The notes under the pieces are model-generated. The model saw nothing but the letters and a program-made list of their open reading frames with translations. It was not told where the DNA came from and searched no databases. DNA of 64,000 nt from positions 3,100,001 through 3,164,000 of the forward strand of contig NZ_JAMXSS010000002.1 in assembly GCF_024124825.1 (NCBI RefSeq). Direction: 5' to 3'. Numbering within the stretch: position 1 is the first letter of the stretch; each line of letters opens with the position of its first letter. Shown here piece by piece: positions 32,891 to 41,411 of this stretch. The position numbers and the translations under genes were made by a program. Source of the stretch: Arthrobacter sp. H16F315 (GTDB lineage Bacteria > Actinomycetota > Actinomycetes > Actinomycetales > Micrococcaceae).

Positions 32891-34537
32891 TCAGGCTGAT
32901 TTGTGGATTAGCGCCAGGAACATGGCGTCGGTCCGGTGCACATGGGGCCACAGCTGGGCGGTGAGCTCGTGTCCGGCGTCGAGGTGGCCGGTGAGGCTGA
33001 CGCTGTCCAGCACCGCACCGGCGTCGAGCAGTTCAAGGTCGTCGCGTTTGCGCAGCACGTCGCTCACAACTGCGGTCGTTTCCGCCGGGTGCGGCGAACA
33101 CGTCACGTAGGCCACCACGCCGCCGGGCTTCACGGCGTCCACTGCGGACTTGAGCAGTTCCCGTTGCAGCGGGCCGAGGTCCGTCAGGTCCTTGGGGGTC
33201 CGGCGCCAGCGTGATTCCGGCCGGCGGCGCAGGGCGCCCAGGCCGGTGCAGGGCGCATCCACCAGGACACGGTCGAAGCTTTCCGGCATCTCGGTGCCCA
33301 CCTCGCGGCCGTCACCGGTGCGCACATGCCAGACTTCGTGCGGGACCGCGGCGAGGGCCTGCCGGACGAGCTTCGCGCGGTGCGCGGCGGGCTCGTTGGC
33401 CAGCAGGGTGGCCCCGTGTTCGCGGGCCAGTGCGCCGAGCAGGGCTGCCTTGCCACCGGGTCCGGCGCACATGTCCAGCCATCGTTCAGCCGGACTTTCC
33501 GACCCGGCGGTGCTGTCGCCGGTTCCCCCTTCGCCGGTCCTCTTTGTGCTGCCGCCAAGGTCGACGGCGGCCAGGGCCCGGGCCACGAGCTGGGAGCCAA
33601 CGTCCTGAACACGGGTGGTGCCTTCCCGCACGGACGCGAGCCGGCCGAGGTCTCCGCCGCTGGAGAGCGCCGAGCCTTCGACGAGTTCCCCGGGTGTGGC
33701 GCCGCCTTCGAGCGCCTCGTCCAGGCTGCCGAGCCCGGGCAGCGCCACGAGGTTGACCACGGGAGCGGCATTGTCCGCTTCAAGCAGGTCACCGATTTCG
33801 CTGACGGGACGCCCGTGGGCCACCAGGGACTGCCGGAGCGCCCGGACAATCCATTCCGGGTGTGCGTAGCGGATGGCTGCCTTTTTGGTCTCGTCCGTCT
33901 CATCGCTGAGCAGCAATTCCAGCCACTCCTCAAAGGTTCGGGCTGACACCTTGCGCAACACGGCGTTGATCAGGGTCGAGGGCCCGGCGCCGATCACCGC
34001 GCGGGCCAGGCCCACGGTCTGGTCCAGCGCCGCGTGGGCGGGGACCCGCATGGCCAGCAACTGGTGCGCCCCGATCCGCAGCGCATCAAGGATCGCCGGG
34101 TCCAGCTGGCCCAGGGGCCGGTCCACGCAGCGGGCCAGGATGGCGTCATAGGTTCCCTGGCCACGCAGGGCCCCGTAGCTCAGTTCCGTGGCAAACCCGG
34201 CGTCGCGCTTGTCCAGGCCGTGGTGCCGGATCCGGGCGGGGAGGACGAGGTTCGCGTAGGCGTCCTCGGCTGCGACCGCGCGCAGCACTTCGAAGGCCAC
34301 AAGCCGGGCCGGGTCCGCCCGGCGGGTTCGCTGGGACGGCGCGTTCTCGGTGAAGCCGCGCTGCGGACCACGGTTCCGTTCCCGGCCCTGAGCATTCCGA
34401 TGGCTGCCGTCGCGGCCGCGGCCGCCCTGGCCACCGCTTTGTCCGGCGCCGCGCTGGCCGCCTGAACCGCCGCGCTGGCCGCCTGAACCGCCGCGCTGGG
34501 GGCCGTTGCCCCGGCCGCTCGTCCCGGACTCACTCAT
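32891..34537 (-). CDS. rsmB: 16S rRNA (cytosine-C5) methyltransferase, RsmB/NOP family
   Basis: 548 residues from the ATG at 34537, which overlaps the fmt stop. A Gly/Gln/Arg-rich low-complexity N-terminus (about residues 1-60, repeats of GGSGGQRGG) precedes a NusB-like RNA-binding domain (about 75-215) and the SAM-dependent methyltransferase domain. Catalytic motifs are MCAGPGGKAALLGALA for SAM binding, VDAPCTGLGALRRRPE and VTCSPHPAET with the two cysteines. It methylates small-subunit rRNA. The genes fmt and def upstream also serve translation. Confidence 0.94.
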   Translation of the reverse strand: MSESGTSGRGNGPQRGGSGGQRGGSGGQRGAGQSGGQGGRGRDGSHRNAQGRERNRGPQRGFTENAPSQRTRRADPARLVAFEVLRAVAAEDAYANLVLPARIRHHGLDKRDAGFATELSYGALRGQGTYDAILARCVDRPLGQLDPAILDALRIGAHQLLAMRVPAHAALDQTVGLARAVIGAGPSTLINAVLRKVSARTFEEWLELLLSDETDETKKAAIRYAHPEWIVRALRQSLVAHGRPVSEIGDLLEADNAAPVVNLVALPGLGSLDEALEGGATPGELVEGSALSSGGDLGRLASVREGTTRVQDVGSQLVARALAAVDLGGSTKRTGEGGTGDSTAGSESPAERWLDMCAGPGGKAALLGALAREHGATLLANEPAAHRAKLVRQALAAVPHEVWHVRTGDGREVGTEMPESFDRVLVDAPCTGLGALRRRPESRWRRTPKDLTDLGPLQRELLKSAVDAVKPGGVVAYVTCSPHPAETTAVVSDVLRKRDDLELLDAGAVLDSVSLTGHLDAGHELTAQLWPHVHRTDAMFLALIHKSA

Positions 34538-35454
34538 TCGAATACCACGCTTTCCAGTGTTGCCTGTCCGCGCGCCCAATCAGCGGCGGTCATCATTTTT
34601 TTACCTGACGGCTGGATCCGGGTGAGTTCCACCGGGTGCGAACCGGTGCCCACCAGCACTCCTTGACCCTCCAGTGCCAGCTGACCCGGTTCCAGGTCGG
34701 GGCCCGCTGGCCGCAGCAATACCGGTTCCAGCTTGATCCGCTGGCCGCCGAGGGTAGTCCATGCACCGGGTTCAGGGGTGACCCCGCGGGCCCGTCGTCC
34801 GATGGCCAGGGCCGGCTGCTGCCAATCGAGCCGGCCGTCGTCGAGGGTCAGCTTGGGGGCTGCGCTGATGTCGCCCTGCTGCGGTACCGCGGCGGCTTGG
34901 CCGGCGTCCACCGCGGACAGGGTCTGGGTCAGCAGCACGGCGCCGCTATGGGACAGCCGCTCAAGGAGGGCACCGGCGGTGTCCTCCGGCAGGACTGCTT
35001 CGGTCAGGGTACCGAACACCGGGCCGGTGTCCAGGCCTTCCTCGAGCAGGAAGGTGACCGCGCCGGTGACGTCGTCGCCGGCGATCAGGGACCGCTGCAC
35101 GGGCGCCGCGCCGCGCCAGGCCGGCAGGAGGGAGAAATGCAGGTTGATCCAGCCATGGCGGGGAATGTCCAAGGCCACCCGTGGGATGAGCCCGCCATAG
35201 GCCACAATTGCTGCGACGTCCGGGGCGGCAGCCGCTATTTCTGCGGTCACGGCGTCGTCGACTTTCGAGGCATGGATGATCTTGATGCCCAGTTCCGCGG
35301 CGCGGGCAGCCACGGGCGACGGCGTCAGCACGCGTTTGCGTCCGAGCGGCGCGTCCGGCCGGGTCAGGACTGCGACAACGTCAAAACCCGCCGCCACCAG
35401 CGCATCCAGGGAGGGCACAGCCACGGCCGGTGTTCCGGCGAAAAGGACCCTCAC
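34534..35454 (-). CDS. fmt: Methionyl-tRNA formyltransferase
   Basis: 306 residues from the GTG at 35454 (VRVLFAGTPAVAVPSL), overlapping the def stop as GTGA; the longer frame is rejected. It formylates initiator methionyl-tRNA. The formyltransferase core has INLHFSLLPAWRGAAPVQRS with the catalytic Asn/His, and TGAVTFLLEEGLDTGPV. The C-terminal tRNA-binding domain includes GKKMMTAADWARGQ. Def and fmt together are the usual formylation/deformylation pair. Confidence 0.96.
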   Translation of the reverse strand: MRVLFAGTPAVAVPSLDALVAAGFDVVAVLTRPDAPLGRKRVLTPSPVAARAAELGIKIIHASKVDDAVTAEIAAAAPDVAAIVAYGGLIPRVALDIPRHGWINLHFSLLPAWRGAAPVQRSLIAGDDVTGAVTFLLEEGLDTGPVFGTLTEAVLPEDTAGALLERLSHSGAVLLTQTLSAVDAGQAAAVPQQGDISAAPKLTLDDGRLDWQQPALAIGRRARGVTPEPGAWTTLGGQRIKLEPVLLRPAGPDLEPGQLALEGQGVLVGTGSHPVELTRIQPSGKKMMTAADWARGQATLESVVFE

Positions 35455-36047
35455 TGGGAGTTGCCGAAAGAGCCGAAACTGCCGGAACCTGCGCTGCCGG
35501 AACCGAAGCTGGTGCCGACTGTCCTGGCCCGTTTCGCCATGGTCTGCTCCGTAATGGAGTCGTAGTTGGCGTTCCGGATCGCGCGCAGTGCGCTTTTGCG
35601 GTCTTCGCCTTCCAGCCGGTCGGTGAAAAGGATTCCGTCCAGGTGGTCCGTTTCGTGTTGGAAGGCCCGCGCCAGCATTCCTTCGCCCTCCACCGTGACG
35701 GGGTTTCCGTGCAGGTCCACGCCGGTGACACGGGTGTGGCGCCGGCGGCGGACCGGAAAACCAAGACCCGGGATGGAGAGGCACCCCTCAACTTCGTCGG
35801 ATTGGAAGTCTGCACTGTTCTCCAGCACAGGGTTGATGATGTGTCCCTCGACGCCGCCGATCCGGTAGGTGAAGACCCGCTGGCTGACGCCGACCTGAGG
35901 TGCGGCCAGGCCCGCACCTTCGACGTCTTCCATGGTTTCGGTCATGTCGGCAACAAGCTTCGCCAGCTCAGGCCCGAACTCCGTCACGGGATCGGCAACT
36001 GTGCGCAGCACAGGATCCCCGATGATGCGGATATTCAAAATGGCCAT
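35451..36047 (-). CDS. def: Peptide deformylase
   Basis: 198 residues. It removes the N-terminal formyl group from nascent proteins. The three metal/catalytic motifs are intact: GAGLAAPQVG, EGCLSIPG and QHETDHLDG. A Gly/Ser/Phe-rich tail (about the last 20 residues) lies beyond the core. It is first in the run def-fmt-rsmB, with fmt overlapping its stop. Upstream lies a repeat-bearing spacer. Confidence 0.97.
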   Translation of the reverse strand: MAILNIRIIGDPVLRTVADPVTEFGPELAKLVADMTETMEDVEGAGLAAPQVGVSQRVFTYRIGGVEGHIINPVLENSADFQSDEVEGCLSIPGLGFPVRRRRHTRVTGVDLHGNPVTVEGEGMLARAFQHETDHLDGILFTDRLEGEDRKSALRAIRNANYDSITEQTMAKRARTVGTSFGSGSAGSGSFGSFGNSQ

Positions 36048-36246
36048 GTGCAGTCTGTCCTTAGAGTGGGCGGCGATGGGATCCAGTCCAGTTTAGTTGC
36101 ACATCAGGCCTTGACCCGGACGCGGGCGGCAAATCCGTCCGAGTGAATCGATGGTCTACTCGCGCGGGGTCGGTGTCCGGTCTGACCGGCCACGGCTCCT
36201 GGATGCCGGGGCCGGTCCGTTCTGAGGGCCGGCAAGCGGGCCGGGA

Positions 36247-36312
36247 TTAGGGCGGGGATCTGCGGGTCTTAGGGCGGGGATCTGCGGGTCTTAGGGCGGG
36301 GATCTGCGGGTC
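36247..36312. repeat. Three exact tandem copies of a 22-bp unit
   Basis: The unit starts TTAGGGCGGGGATCTG and ends CGGGTC. It is repeated head to tail at 36247, 36269 and 36291 with no differences. It lies in the 325-bp spacer between def (minus) and the DUF222/HNH gene (plus), about 60 bp before the latter. The rest of this spacer shows no gene. Confidence 0.9.
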
Positions 36313-36372
36313 GCACGGAGTCGCCAACGCTGTGTCGCGCAAAATGTCAGACCCGCCGGGCAGAATGTTTTT

Positions 36373-38163
36373 ATGGGAGCAAGCAGGGATTTCATCACCG
36401 TCCGGGACACGGACCGGCGCGTAACTCCGGCCGGGCAGTCCGGAGTGGATGATGCCCTTGCCACACTCCGCGCAGTGGGCTCGACGGCAGTCGAAGCTGC
36501 TGCGGGGCTCGGGTTCGCGGCCGCGTCGGATTTCGCCGGCACCGTGGAGGAGCTCTCGCGGGTCGTGGAGTATTTGCAGGTTGTGGCAACCGGCGCGGTG
36601 GAACGGACCCGGAAGCAGGCGGCGGCCACAACCGCAGGCACTGTCGCTGGCACCTCGTGGACCACGGGCTGGCTGGAGGACCCCGGCACCGGGGCCGGCT
36701 GCGGCACTGGTACGGGTGCGGGTGCGGGTAGGGGTACAGGTACGGGTACAGAACCCGAGGTTCGTGCTGCCGGCCGGGAGAGCGCGGCCGGGTTGGACCG
36801 CGCGGCTTGGGGCGAACCGGCGCGGCGATCCTTGGACGCTGCGCCAGCCCCGGCTGTTGCGGTGGATGACGGGTACCGGAACGTCACGGAGTTCCTAAGG
36901 GCGCGGTTGCGGATCAGCTCCGCGGAGGCCCGGCGCAGGCTCTGCCTCGCCGGAACCCTGTTGCCCCGGCAGGGATTCGCCGGGCAGGACCTGCCTGCCC
37001 TGCGCGCCGAGCTTGGAGCCACGGTGGCAGCCGGCGAGGTCCCGTCCCGGTCCGCGACCATCATCACCCTGGCCCTGGATCGGGTGCGGCACGTCTGCGA
37101 CGAGGCAACCGCCGCCAGGATGGAGCACGCGCTGACCCGCACTGCCGCGGACAACGACCCGGACTTCCTCGCCCGCGTGGCCCGAAGCTGGACCGACGCG
37201 ATCGATCAGGACGGCGCCGAACCCTCCGAAGAACTCCTCCGCCAACTCCAGGGCGCCTTCATCCGCAAACCCCGCCAGGGCCTCGCGCACCTGGAAATCT
37301 TCGCGACCACCGAACAGTTCGAGCACCTCCTCACCGTCATGAACACGGCCAGCAACCCGCGGGCCAGCGCTGCAGCGGACGCCGAAGCTTCAGGTGCGTC
37401 AGGCGCGTCAGGCGCGTCAGGCGCGTCAGGCGCGTCAGGAACGTCGGGAGATCCGGGTCTCGCAGGGGCCGCGGCAGCACAGTTGGACCTTCGTTCGCGC
37501 CCACAGAGGCTGCTGGACGGCCTGGTCGGTGCCTGCAAGGTCGCCCTCGCAACGGGATCCCTGCCGGCCGCGGGTGGACTCAGGCCGCAGGTTATGGTCA
37601 CCATCGATTACCGCGGGCTACTGGCCCTGCTCCGAGCCAGGCAGGACAGCCGTTCAAACCAGACCAGCCGTGCAAACCGGCAGGGCGCCACCAGTGATTC
37701 GGCCGGCCGGACGATGGCCCATACCGGGTCTCTGCTCTTCTCCGGGCCTGTCAACGCCGCCACGGCACGGAAGATCGCCTGCGACGCGGACATAATCCCG
37801 GTGCTGCTCGGCAGCGAAGGCAGGGTCCTCGACATCGGCAGGGCCACTCGGGTATTCCCGCCGCACATCCGCAAAGCCCTCATCGCCCGCGACCAGGGCT
37901 GCGCGTTCCCCGGCTGCACAATGCCGGCGTCCTGGTGCGAGGCCCACCATATCGACTACTGGTCGCGCGGCGGCACTACCGGAACAGACAAGGGAACCCT
38001 GCTGTGTTCGCACCATCACCATGTAATCCACAACGAGCAATGGACCATCCAGGTCCGCACCGGGGTTCCCTGGTTCATCCCACCACCGCACGTCGACCCA
38101 CGCCAACAACCCCGGCGCAACAACTACTTCCACCTCGCAAGCTCAGAATTCACCGCCAGTTAG
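36373..38163 (+). CDS. DUF222 / HNH endonuclease-domain protein (13E12-like)
   Basis: 596-residue protein of a family abundant in actinobacteria and often present in several copies. The N-terminal DUF222 helical region spans about residues 20-320. It is interrupted by a Gly/Thr tract (GTGTGAGAGRGTGTGT) and later by ASG repeats (five tandem triplets at about 340-355). The C-terminal HNH nuclease motif spans about 510-560: CAFPGCTMPASWCEAHHIDY, then SRGGTTGTDKGTLLCSHHHH. Zinc-binding Cys pairs and the catalytic His are present. The cellular role is unknown. It is divergent from def, and no partner gene is seen. Confidence 0.88.
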   Translation: MGASRDFITVRDTDRRVTPAGQSGVDDALATLRAVGSTAVEAAAGLGFAAASDFAGTVEELSRVVEYLQVVATGAVERTRKQAAATTAGTVAGTSWTTGWLEDPGTGAGCGTGTGAGAGRGTGTGTEPEVRAAGRESAAGLDRAAWGEPARRSLDAAPAPAVAVDDGYRNVTEFLRARLRISSAEARRRLCLAGTLLPRQGFAGQDLPALRAELGATVAAGEVPSRSATIITLALDRVRHVCDEATAARMEHALTRTAADNDPDFLARVARSWTDAIDQDGAEPSEELLRQLQGAFIRKPRQGLAHLEIFATTEQFEHLLTVMNTASNPRASAAADAEASGASGASGASGASGASGTSGDPGLAGAAAAQLDLRSRPQRLLDGLVGACKVALATGSLPAAGGLRPQVMVTIDYRGLLALLRARQDSRSNQTSRANRQGATSDSAGRTMAHTGSLLFSGPVNAATARKIACDADIIPVLLGSEGRVLDIGRATRVFPPHIRKALIARDQGCAFPGCTMPASWCEAHHIDYWSRGGTTGTDKGTLLCSHHHHVIHNEQWTIQVRTGVPWFIPPPHVDPRQQPRRNNYFHLASSEFTAS

Positions 38164-38280
38164 CTCTGCCAGGCAGATACACGGCATAGCCACAAGCACG
38201 GTGTCGGCTGGCCCAAGCACGGCGCTTGCGGATTGGTGCCCCGCGTTCCTCCGACCGGGGCCCCGAATGTTTTAGGGTAG

Positions 38281-38925
38281 GCCGATGCCTGGCATCGAGG
38301 CGTACTGGCTGCCACGTTCGTCACTGGCACGTACCTTCTAGACCCCATCGACTACCAGGAAGTCAAGGCTCAGCTCGAGTCAGCTGGCGGTGGTTGGGTT
38401 CGGCCCCCAACTGGAATTCCTCTTTGGCAGATCCTGAACCGTCTAGCCGACGACGCGGCATATCCTTTGCACGCCCCGCCGATCCGGGAATTAACGCTTT
38501 TGAACCGCCGACCCCCTGTTGACTACTCGCCTGATGACTTAAGCAAGCGGAAGGCGGTCTTCGCTCCCAGTGACGTACGGATACCCCTGGCTGACCTAGA
38601 TCCAGAGTCCGAGCAGGGTAATCCGAGGCGGCGCCGCGAAATGCCACGCTTGGCTGCGTCCGAACCGCCGTTTCTGCTGACAACCAAGAGGCTGAGTTCC
38701 GCAGCGACGCCTGGAAACGATGACGCTGACGTGACGTCGCCCGCAGCCACCTCAGCGGGCCACCGGCGGCGCGATCGGCAGGAGGGCAGTTCCGGCCGCT
38801 GTGGTGTCGGCGGACATTTCCCAGACGCGCCGCAGGGCGCAGAACTTCCACCAATGGTGCTTGAGGACGTCAGGGTTGGCGCGCAGCGGACGGACTTCCG
38901 TCTGCCCAATCGCCACCGCCAATAG
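38281..38925 (+). pseudogene. Start-less ORF remnant, not recognised
   Basis: An open frame runs from just after a TAG at 38278 to a stop at 38925 with no ATG/GTG/TTG until 38467. Its first 115 codons read like real protein (WHRGVLAATFVTGTYLLDPI, then WVRPPTGIPLWQILNRLADD) and use many codons with A or T in third position, unlike the neighbours. The last part overlaps the 3' end of the convergent nuclease gene and looks non-coding. It is probably a 5'-truncated, transferred gene fragment. No family is recognised. Confidence 0.35.
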
Positions 38926-39597
38926 GATCGGGGATTCACCGTGCTGCCAGGCTTCCCATTCCCCTGCCACGGGATCCACCAGGCTTTCCTCGGCCTTCAT
39001 GCCGGCCACGAGCTGCATCACCACTTTGTCATCGAGTGGTTTGACTGTGCCATCTCGGCTGGTGCCCTTGGTTTTGTAGTCGATGAGGCAGGTGCGGCCG
39101 TTGATCCTGGCGACAAGGTCCAAGGTCCCGGCATAGCCTACGGTCTTGTTCCAGACCGTGATTTCCGGGGCAATGGGTTCCACTTGGAAGAGTTCCCACC
39201 ACTCGTCGAACCGGGCCGCGAAAGCTTCCTCACCGGTCGCGGAGAGGGCCTCGCGGGTTTCCTTCATCTGGTGCGGCCGGCCCAAGGCACGCAAAGCCAC
39301 TTGCTCACAATAGTTATGCACCCGGTCTCCGCGTTTCGCGGCATCGTCGCGGTAGGCTTCGGCCGCTTTGGCGGCACGGCTCACCGCCTGGCGAAGCTTG
39401 GCCGGACTGCCGAGGACACCGGGCAACCCGGGGTCCTGGGCGAGGCTGTTGGCGCCCATGTAGCCAAACCAGCCGTCCAGGCCATGGGGCTGCTGGCCGA
39501 TCACGGTCGTAATCGAGGGCACGGAAAACTGCTCCGACGTGGAGCGGGCATACATCCGGCCGTAATCCGTGGCGTGGGCAAGAAGTGGGGCGGTCAT
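38752..39597 (-). CDS. Stand-alone PD-(D/E)XK nuclease family protein
   Basis: 281 residues. The nuclease core is visible at about residues 150-180 as GYAGTLDLVARINGRTCLID followed by YKTKGTSRDG, the Asp...Asp-x-Lys pattern of RecB/Cas4/lambda-type exonucleases. An upstream conserved His/Glu region is less certain (GDRVHNYCEQVALRALGR). No helicase, Cas genes or phage genes flank it. It lies between an ORF remnant and a tRNA cluster, an area prone to insertion. It may come from a prophage or serve a DNA repair/defence role. No four-Cys iron-sulfur cluster pattern is evident. Confidence 0.65.
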   Translation of the reverse strand: MTAPLLAHATDYGRMYARSTSEQFSVPSITTVIGQQPHGLDGWFGYMGANSLAQDPGLPGVLGSPAKLRQAVSRAAKAAEAYRDDAAKRGDRVHNYCEQVALRALGRPHQMKETREALSATGEEAFAARFDEWWELFQVEPIAPEITVWNKTVGYAGTLDLVARINGRTCLIDYKTKGTSRDGTVKPLDDKVVMQLVAGMKAEESLVDPVAGEWEAWQHGESPILLAVAIGQTEVRPLRANPDVLKHHWWKFCALRRVWEMSADTTAAGTALLPIAPPVAR

Positions 39598-39728
39598 AAC
39601 AAGACTCTTTCACGGGGGTAAGACAGTGCAGAACACCGCGATCCTCTCGGCCGAGGCTCACACCATACGGCTCACCAGAACGATCGCCGGTCGCGGGAAC
39701 TCAGGACGAAGCCCGCAGCATTTAAATG

Positions 39729-39765
39729 AATGGTCCGCCCCGCTCAGTGAGCGGGGCGGACCATT
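39729..39765 (-). terminator. Strong hairpin between tRNA-Val(CAC) and the nuclease gene
   Basis: Perfect 17-bp stem, AATGGTCCGCCCCGCTC pairing with GAGCGGGGCGGACCATT around an AGT loop. It lies 8 bp downstream of the minus-strand tRNA-Val. The following bases on the minus strand are T-rich (CATTTAAATG), so an intrinsic terminator is the best reading. Confidence 0.75.
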
Positions 39766-39772
39766 TAGTGCG

Positions 39773-39844
39773 TGGGCGATACTGGGTTCGAACCAGTGAC
39801 CTCTTCGGTGTGAACGAAGCGCGCTACCACTGCGCCAATCGCCC
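39773..39844 (-). tRNA. tRNA-Val (anticodon CAC)
   Basis: On the minus strand: acceptor GGGCGAT with partner ATCGCCC, D-arm GCGC-AGTGGTA-GCGC, anticodon arm CTTCG-TTCACAC-CGAAG (anticodon CAC, codon GUG) and T-arm ACTGG-TTCGAAC-CCAGT. It points away from the plus-strand tRNA array. Confidence 0.96.
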
Positions 39845-39994
39845 CAATGCCATTGAATGCTAGCCCACCCTGAGCGAATTTAGAAATCGGGGCGGCACGC
39901 TACCGTGATGGCGCCGTATGCGTCCTTCAACACTGCCCTGCTGAACTGCGGCCCGCTGGGAGGGCCACCGGGCTGCGACCGGAAAAGCCTGCCT

Positions 39995-40012
39995 AATTAC
40001 ATGGCTGTAATT
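39995..40012. promoter_or_regulatory. Palindrome upstream of the tRNA array
   Basis: Perfect inverted repeat AATTACA-TGGC-TGTAATT in the 316-bp spacer (39845-40160) between divergent tRNA genes. A TAGAAT hexamer (40025) and a TATAGA hexamer (40095) downstream are possible -10 elements for the plus-strand array, but no good -35 is seen. The rest of the spacer holds no gene I can support. Confidence 0.4.
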
Positions 40013-40160
40013 CGGAAAAAACCCTAGAATACAGGGATGCGGCGGTCTTGAAGTCCGTCGTCGTCGGCTCGATTTGTAAGTTCCCTGAACCTCCTATAGA
40101 GTTCTTACTCGTTGGAACGCGAGGAATTGCCGATTGCGGCGGGGATTTGCTGACAATAAT

Positions 40161-40233
<73 letters not shown>

Positions 40234-40278
40234 CGCAGGACACTGTCACGGTAAGGTTCTTTGGAATCGTATCTACAC

Positions 40279-40349
40279 GGTGGGTTGGCCGAGAGGCGAG
40301 GCAGCGGCCTGCAAAGCCGTATACACGGGTTCGAATCCCGTACCCACCT
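40279..40349 (+). tRNA. tRNA-Cys (anticodon GCA)
   Basis: Acceptor GGTGGGT pairing with ACCCACC, anticodon loop CTGCAAA (anticodon GCA), T-arm ACGGG-TTCGAAT-CCCGT. 71 nt, the usual compact tRNA-Cys. Confidence 0.95.
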
Positions 40350-40388
40350 CGGTGAAAACCCTGGTTTCCGGTGCAGATCGGATGCAAG

Positions 40389-40460
40389 GGGCGATTGGCG
40401 CAGCGGTAGCGCGCTTCCCTGACACGGAAGAGGTCACTGGTTCGATCCCAGTATCGCCCA
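40389..40460 (+). tRNA. tRNA-Val (anticodon GAC), copy 1
   Basis: Acceptor GGGCGAT with ATCGCCC, anticodon arm CTTCC-CTGACAC-GGAAG (anticodon GAC), T-arm ACTGG-TTCGATC-CCAGT. CCA is encoded immediately after the discriminator A (40461-40463). Confidence 0.97.
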
Positions 40461-40519
40461 CCAGAGCAAGGCAACTTGCTTGATGCAGTACCACCGGCCA
40501 AGCCGGCATGGACTAAAAT

Positions 40520-40592
<73 letters not shown>

Positions 40593-40630
40593 CTCTTCAT
40601 TGCAATTCCACTCCGGATTCTTCCGGTTGC

Positions 40631-40702
40631 GGGCGATTGGCGCAGCGGTAGCGCGCTTCCCTGACACGGAAGAGGTCACTGGTTCGATCCCAGTATCGCC
40701 CA
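40631..40702 (+). tRNA. tRNA-Val (anticodon GAC), copy 2
   Basis: Identical to the tRNA-Val at 40389, again with CCA encoded (40703-40705). Last gene of the array, directly before a terminator. Confidence 0.97.
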
Positions 40703-40708
40703 CCACAA

Positions 40709-40735
40709 GAGCAGCTCCCCGGAGCTGCTCTTTTT
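40709..40735 (+). terminator. Intrinsic terminator of the tRNA array
   Basis: GAGCAGCTC and GAGCTGCTC form a 9-bp stem around CCCG, followed at once by TTTTT. Confidence 0.9.
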
Positions 40736-40951
40736 GTGCCCGGCCCCTTGTGCCCGCCCCTTGTGCACGGCCACCTGTGCCCGTCCCGCGGGCTAGCGGG
40801 TTTGCCGCTCCGGCCCCTCCGGTCTGCTGCCCTGCACGCGGGGAGGAACCGCCTCTTACCCTGTGGGCGGACACCCTTGGCACCCCCGCCAGCTCCGGTT
40901 AGGGTAGAAAATGCAGGAGCGATCTGGCTCCACGACCGAAGGGAGGTGCCC

Positions 40952-41221
40952 GTGGGATTACTTGACGATCTAAAGGGCAAGGCTCAGCAAGTTATTGGTG
41001 GCAACGAACGAGCCATCAAGGACGGCATCGAAAAGGCCGGCGACTTCGTCGACTCTAAGACCGGCGGAAAGCACGCCGACAAGATCGATGCCATGCAGCG
41101 CGGCGCTTCCGGCTTCGTGGACAAGGCGAACGAGAAGCCCAATACGGCTCCTGTCGCCGATCAAACTCCCGTGGCCGATGAGCCGCCCGCCGCCGGCGAA
41201 GACCGCCGGCCAGGCCTCTGA
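40952..41221 (+). CDS. MT0933-type antitoxin-like small protein
   Basis: 89 residues from a GTG preceded by GGGAGGTG. It opens VGLLDDLKGKAQQVIGGNER, then GIEKAGDFVDSKTGGKHADK, the pattern of the small actinobacterial family annotated as antitoxin (MT0933/Rv0909 type). A Pro/Glu/Ala-rich tail follows. The helical, amphipathic region also resembles CsbD-like stress proteins. No toxin-like ORF adjoins it, so a toxin-antitoxin function is not supported by context. Confidence 0.7.
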   Translation: MGLLDDLKGKAQQVIGGNERAIKDGIEKAGDFVDSKTGGKHADKIDAMQRGASGFVDKANEKPNTAPVADQTPVADEPPAAGEDRRPGL

Positions 41222-41411
41222 CCCAGATACGTCAGCGAGGTGCCGGTCCCGCCGAGAGGCGGTGCCGGCACCTCCGGCGTTTAACGGCTCCCGGCGCTTA
41301 ACGGCTCCCGGCGTTTAGCAGCACCTCGACTACGCGGACCAACCACTAGCCAAGGCGAGCGCCCTTCTGCCCGGCAGCGGGTGACACGCCGCAGCTGCGG
41401 AGCAGTAGTAG

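Noticed and set aside
37391..37441. CRISPR-like short regular repeats
   Set aside because: Units are 9-bp, contiguous, in frame and encode Ala-Ser-Gly; no spacers and no cas genes anywhere in the window.
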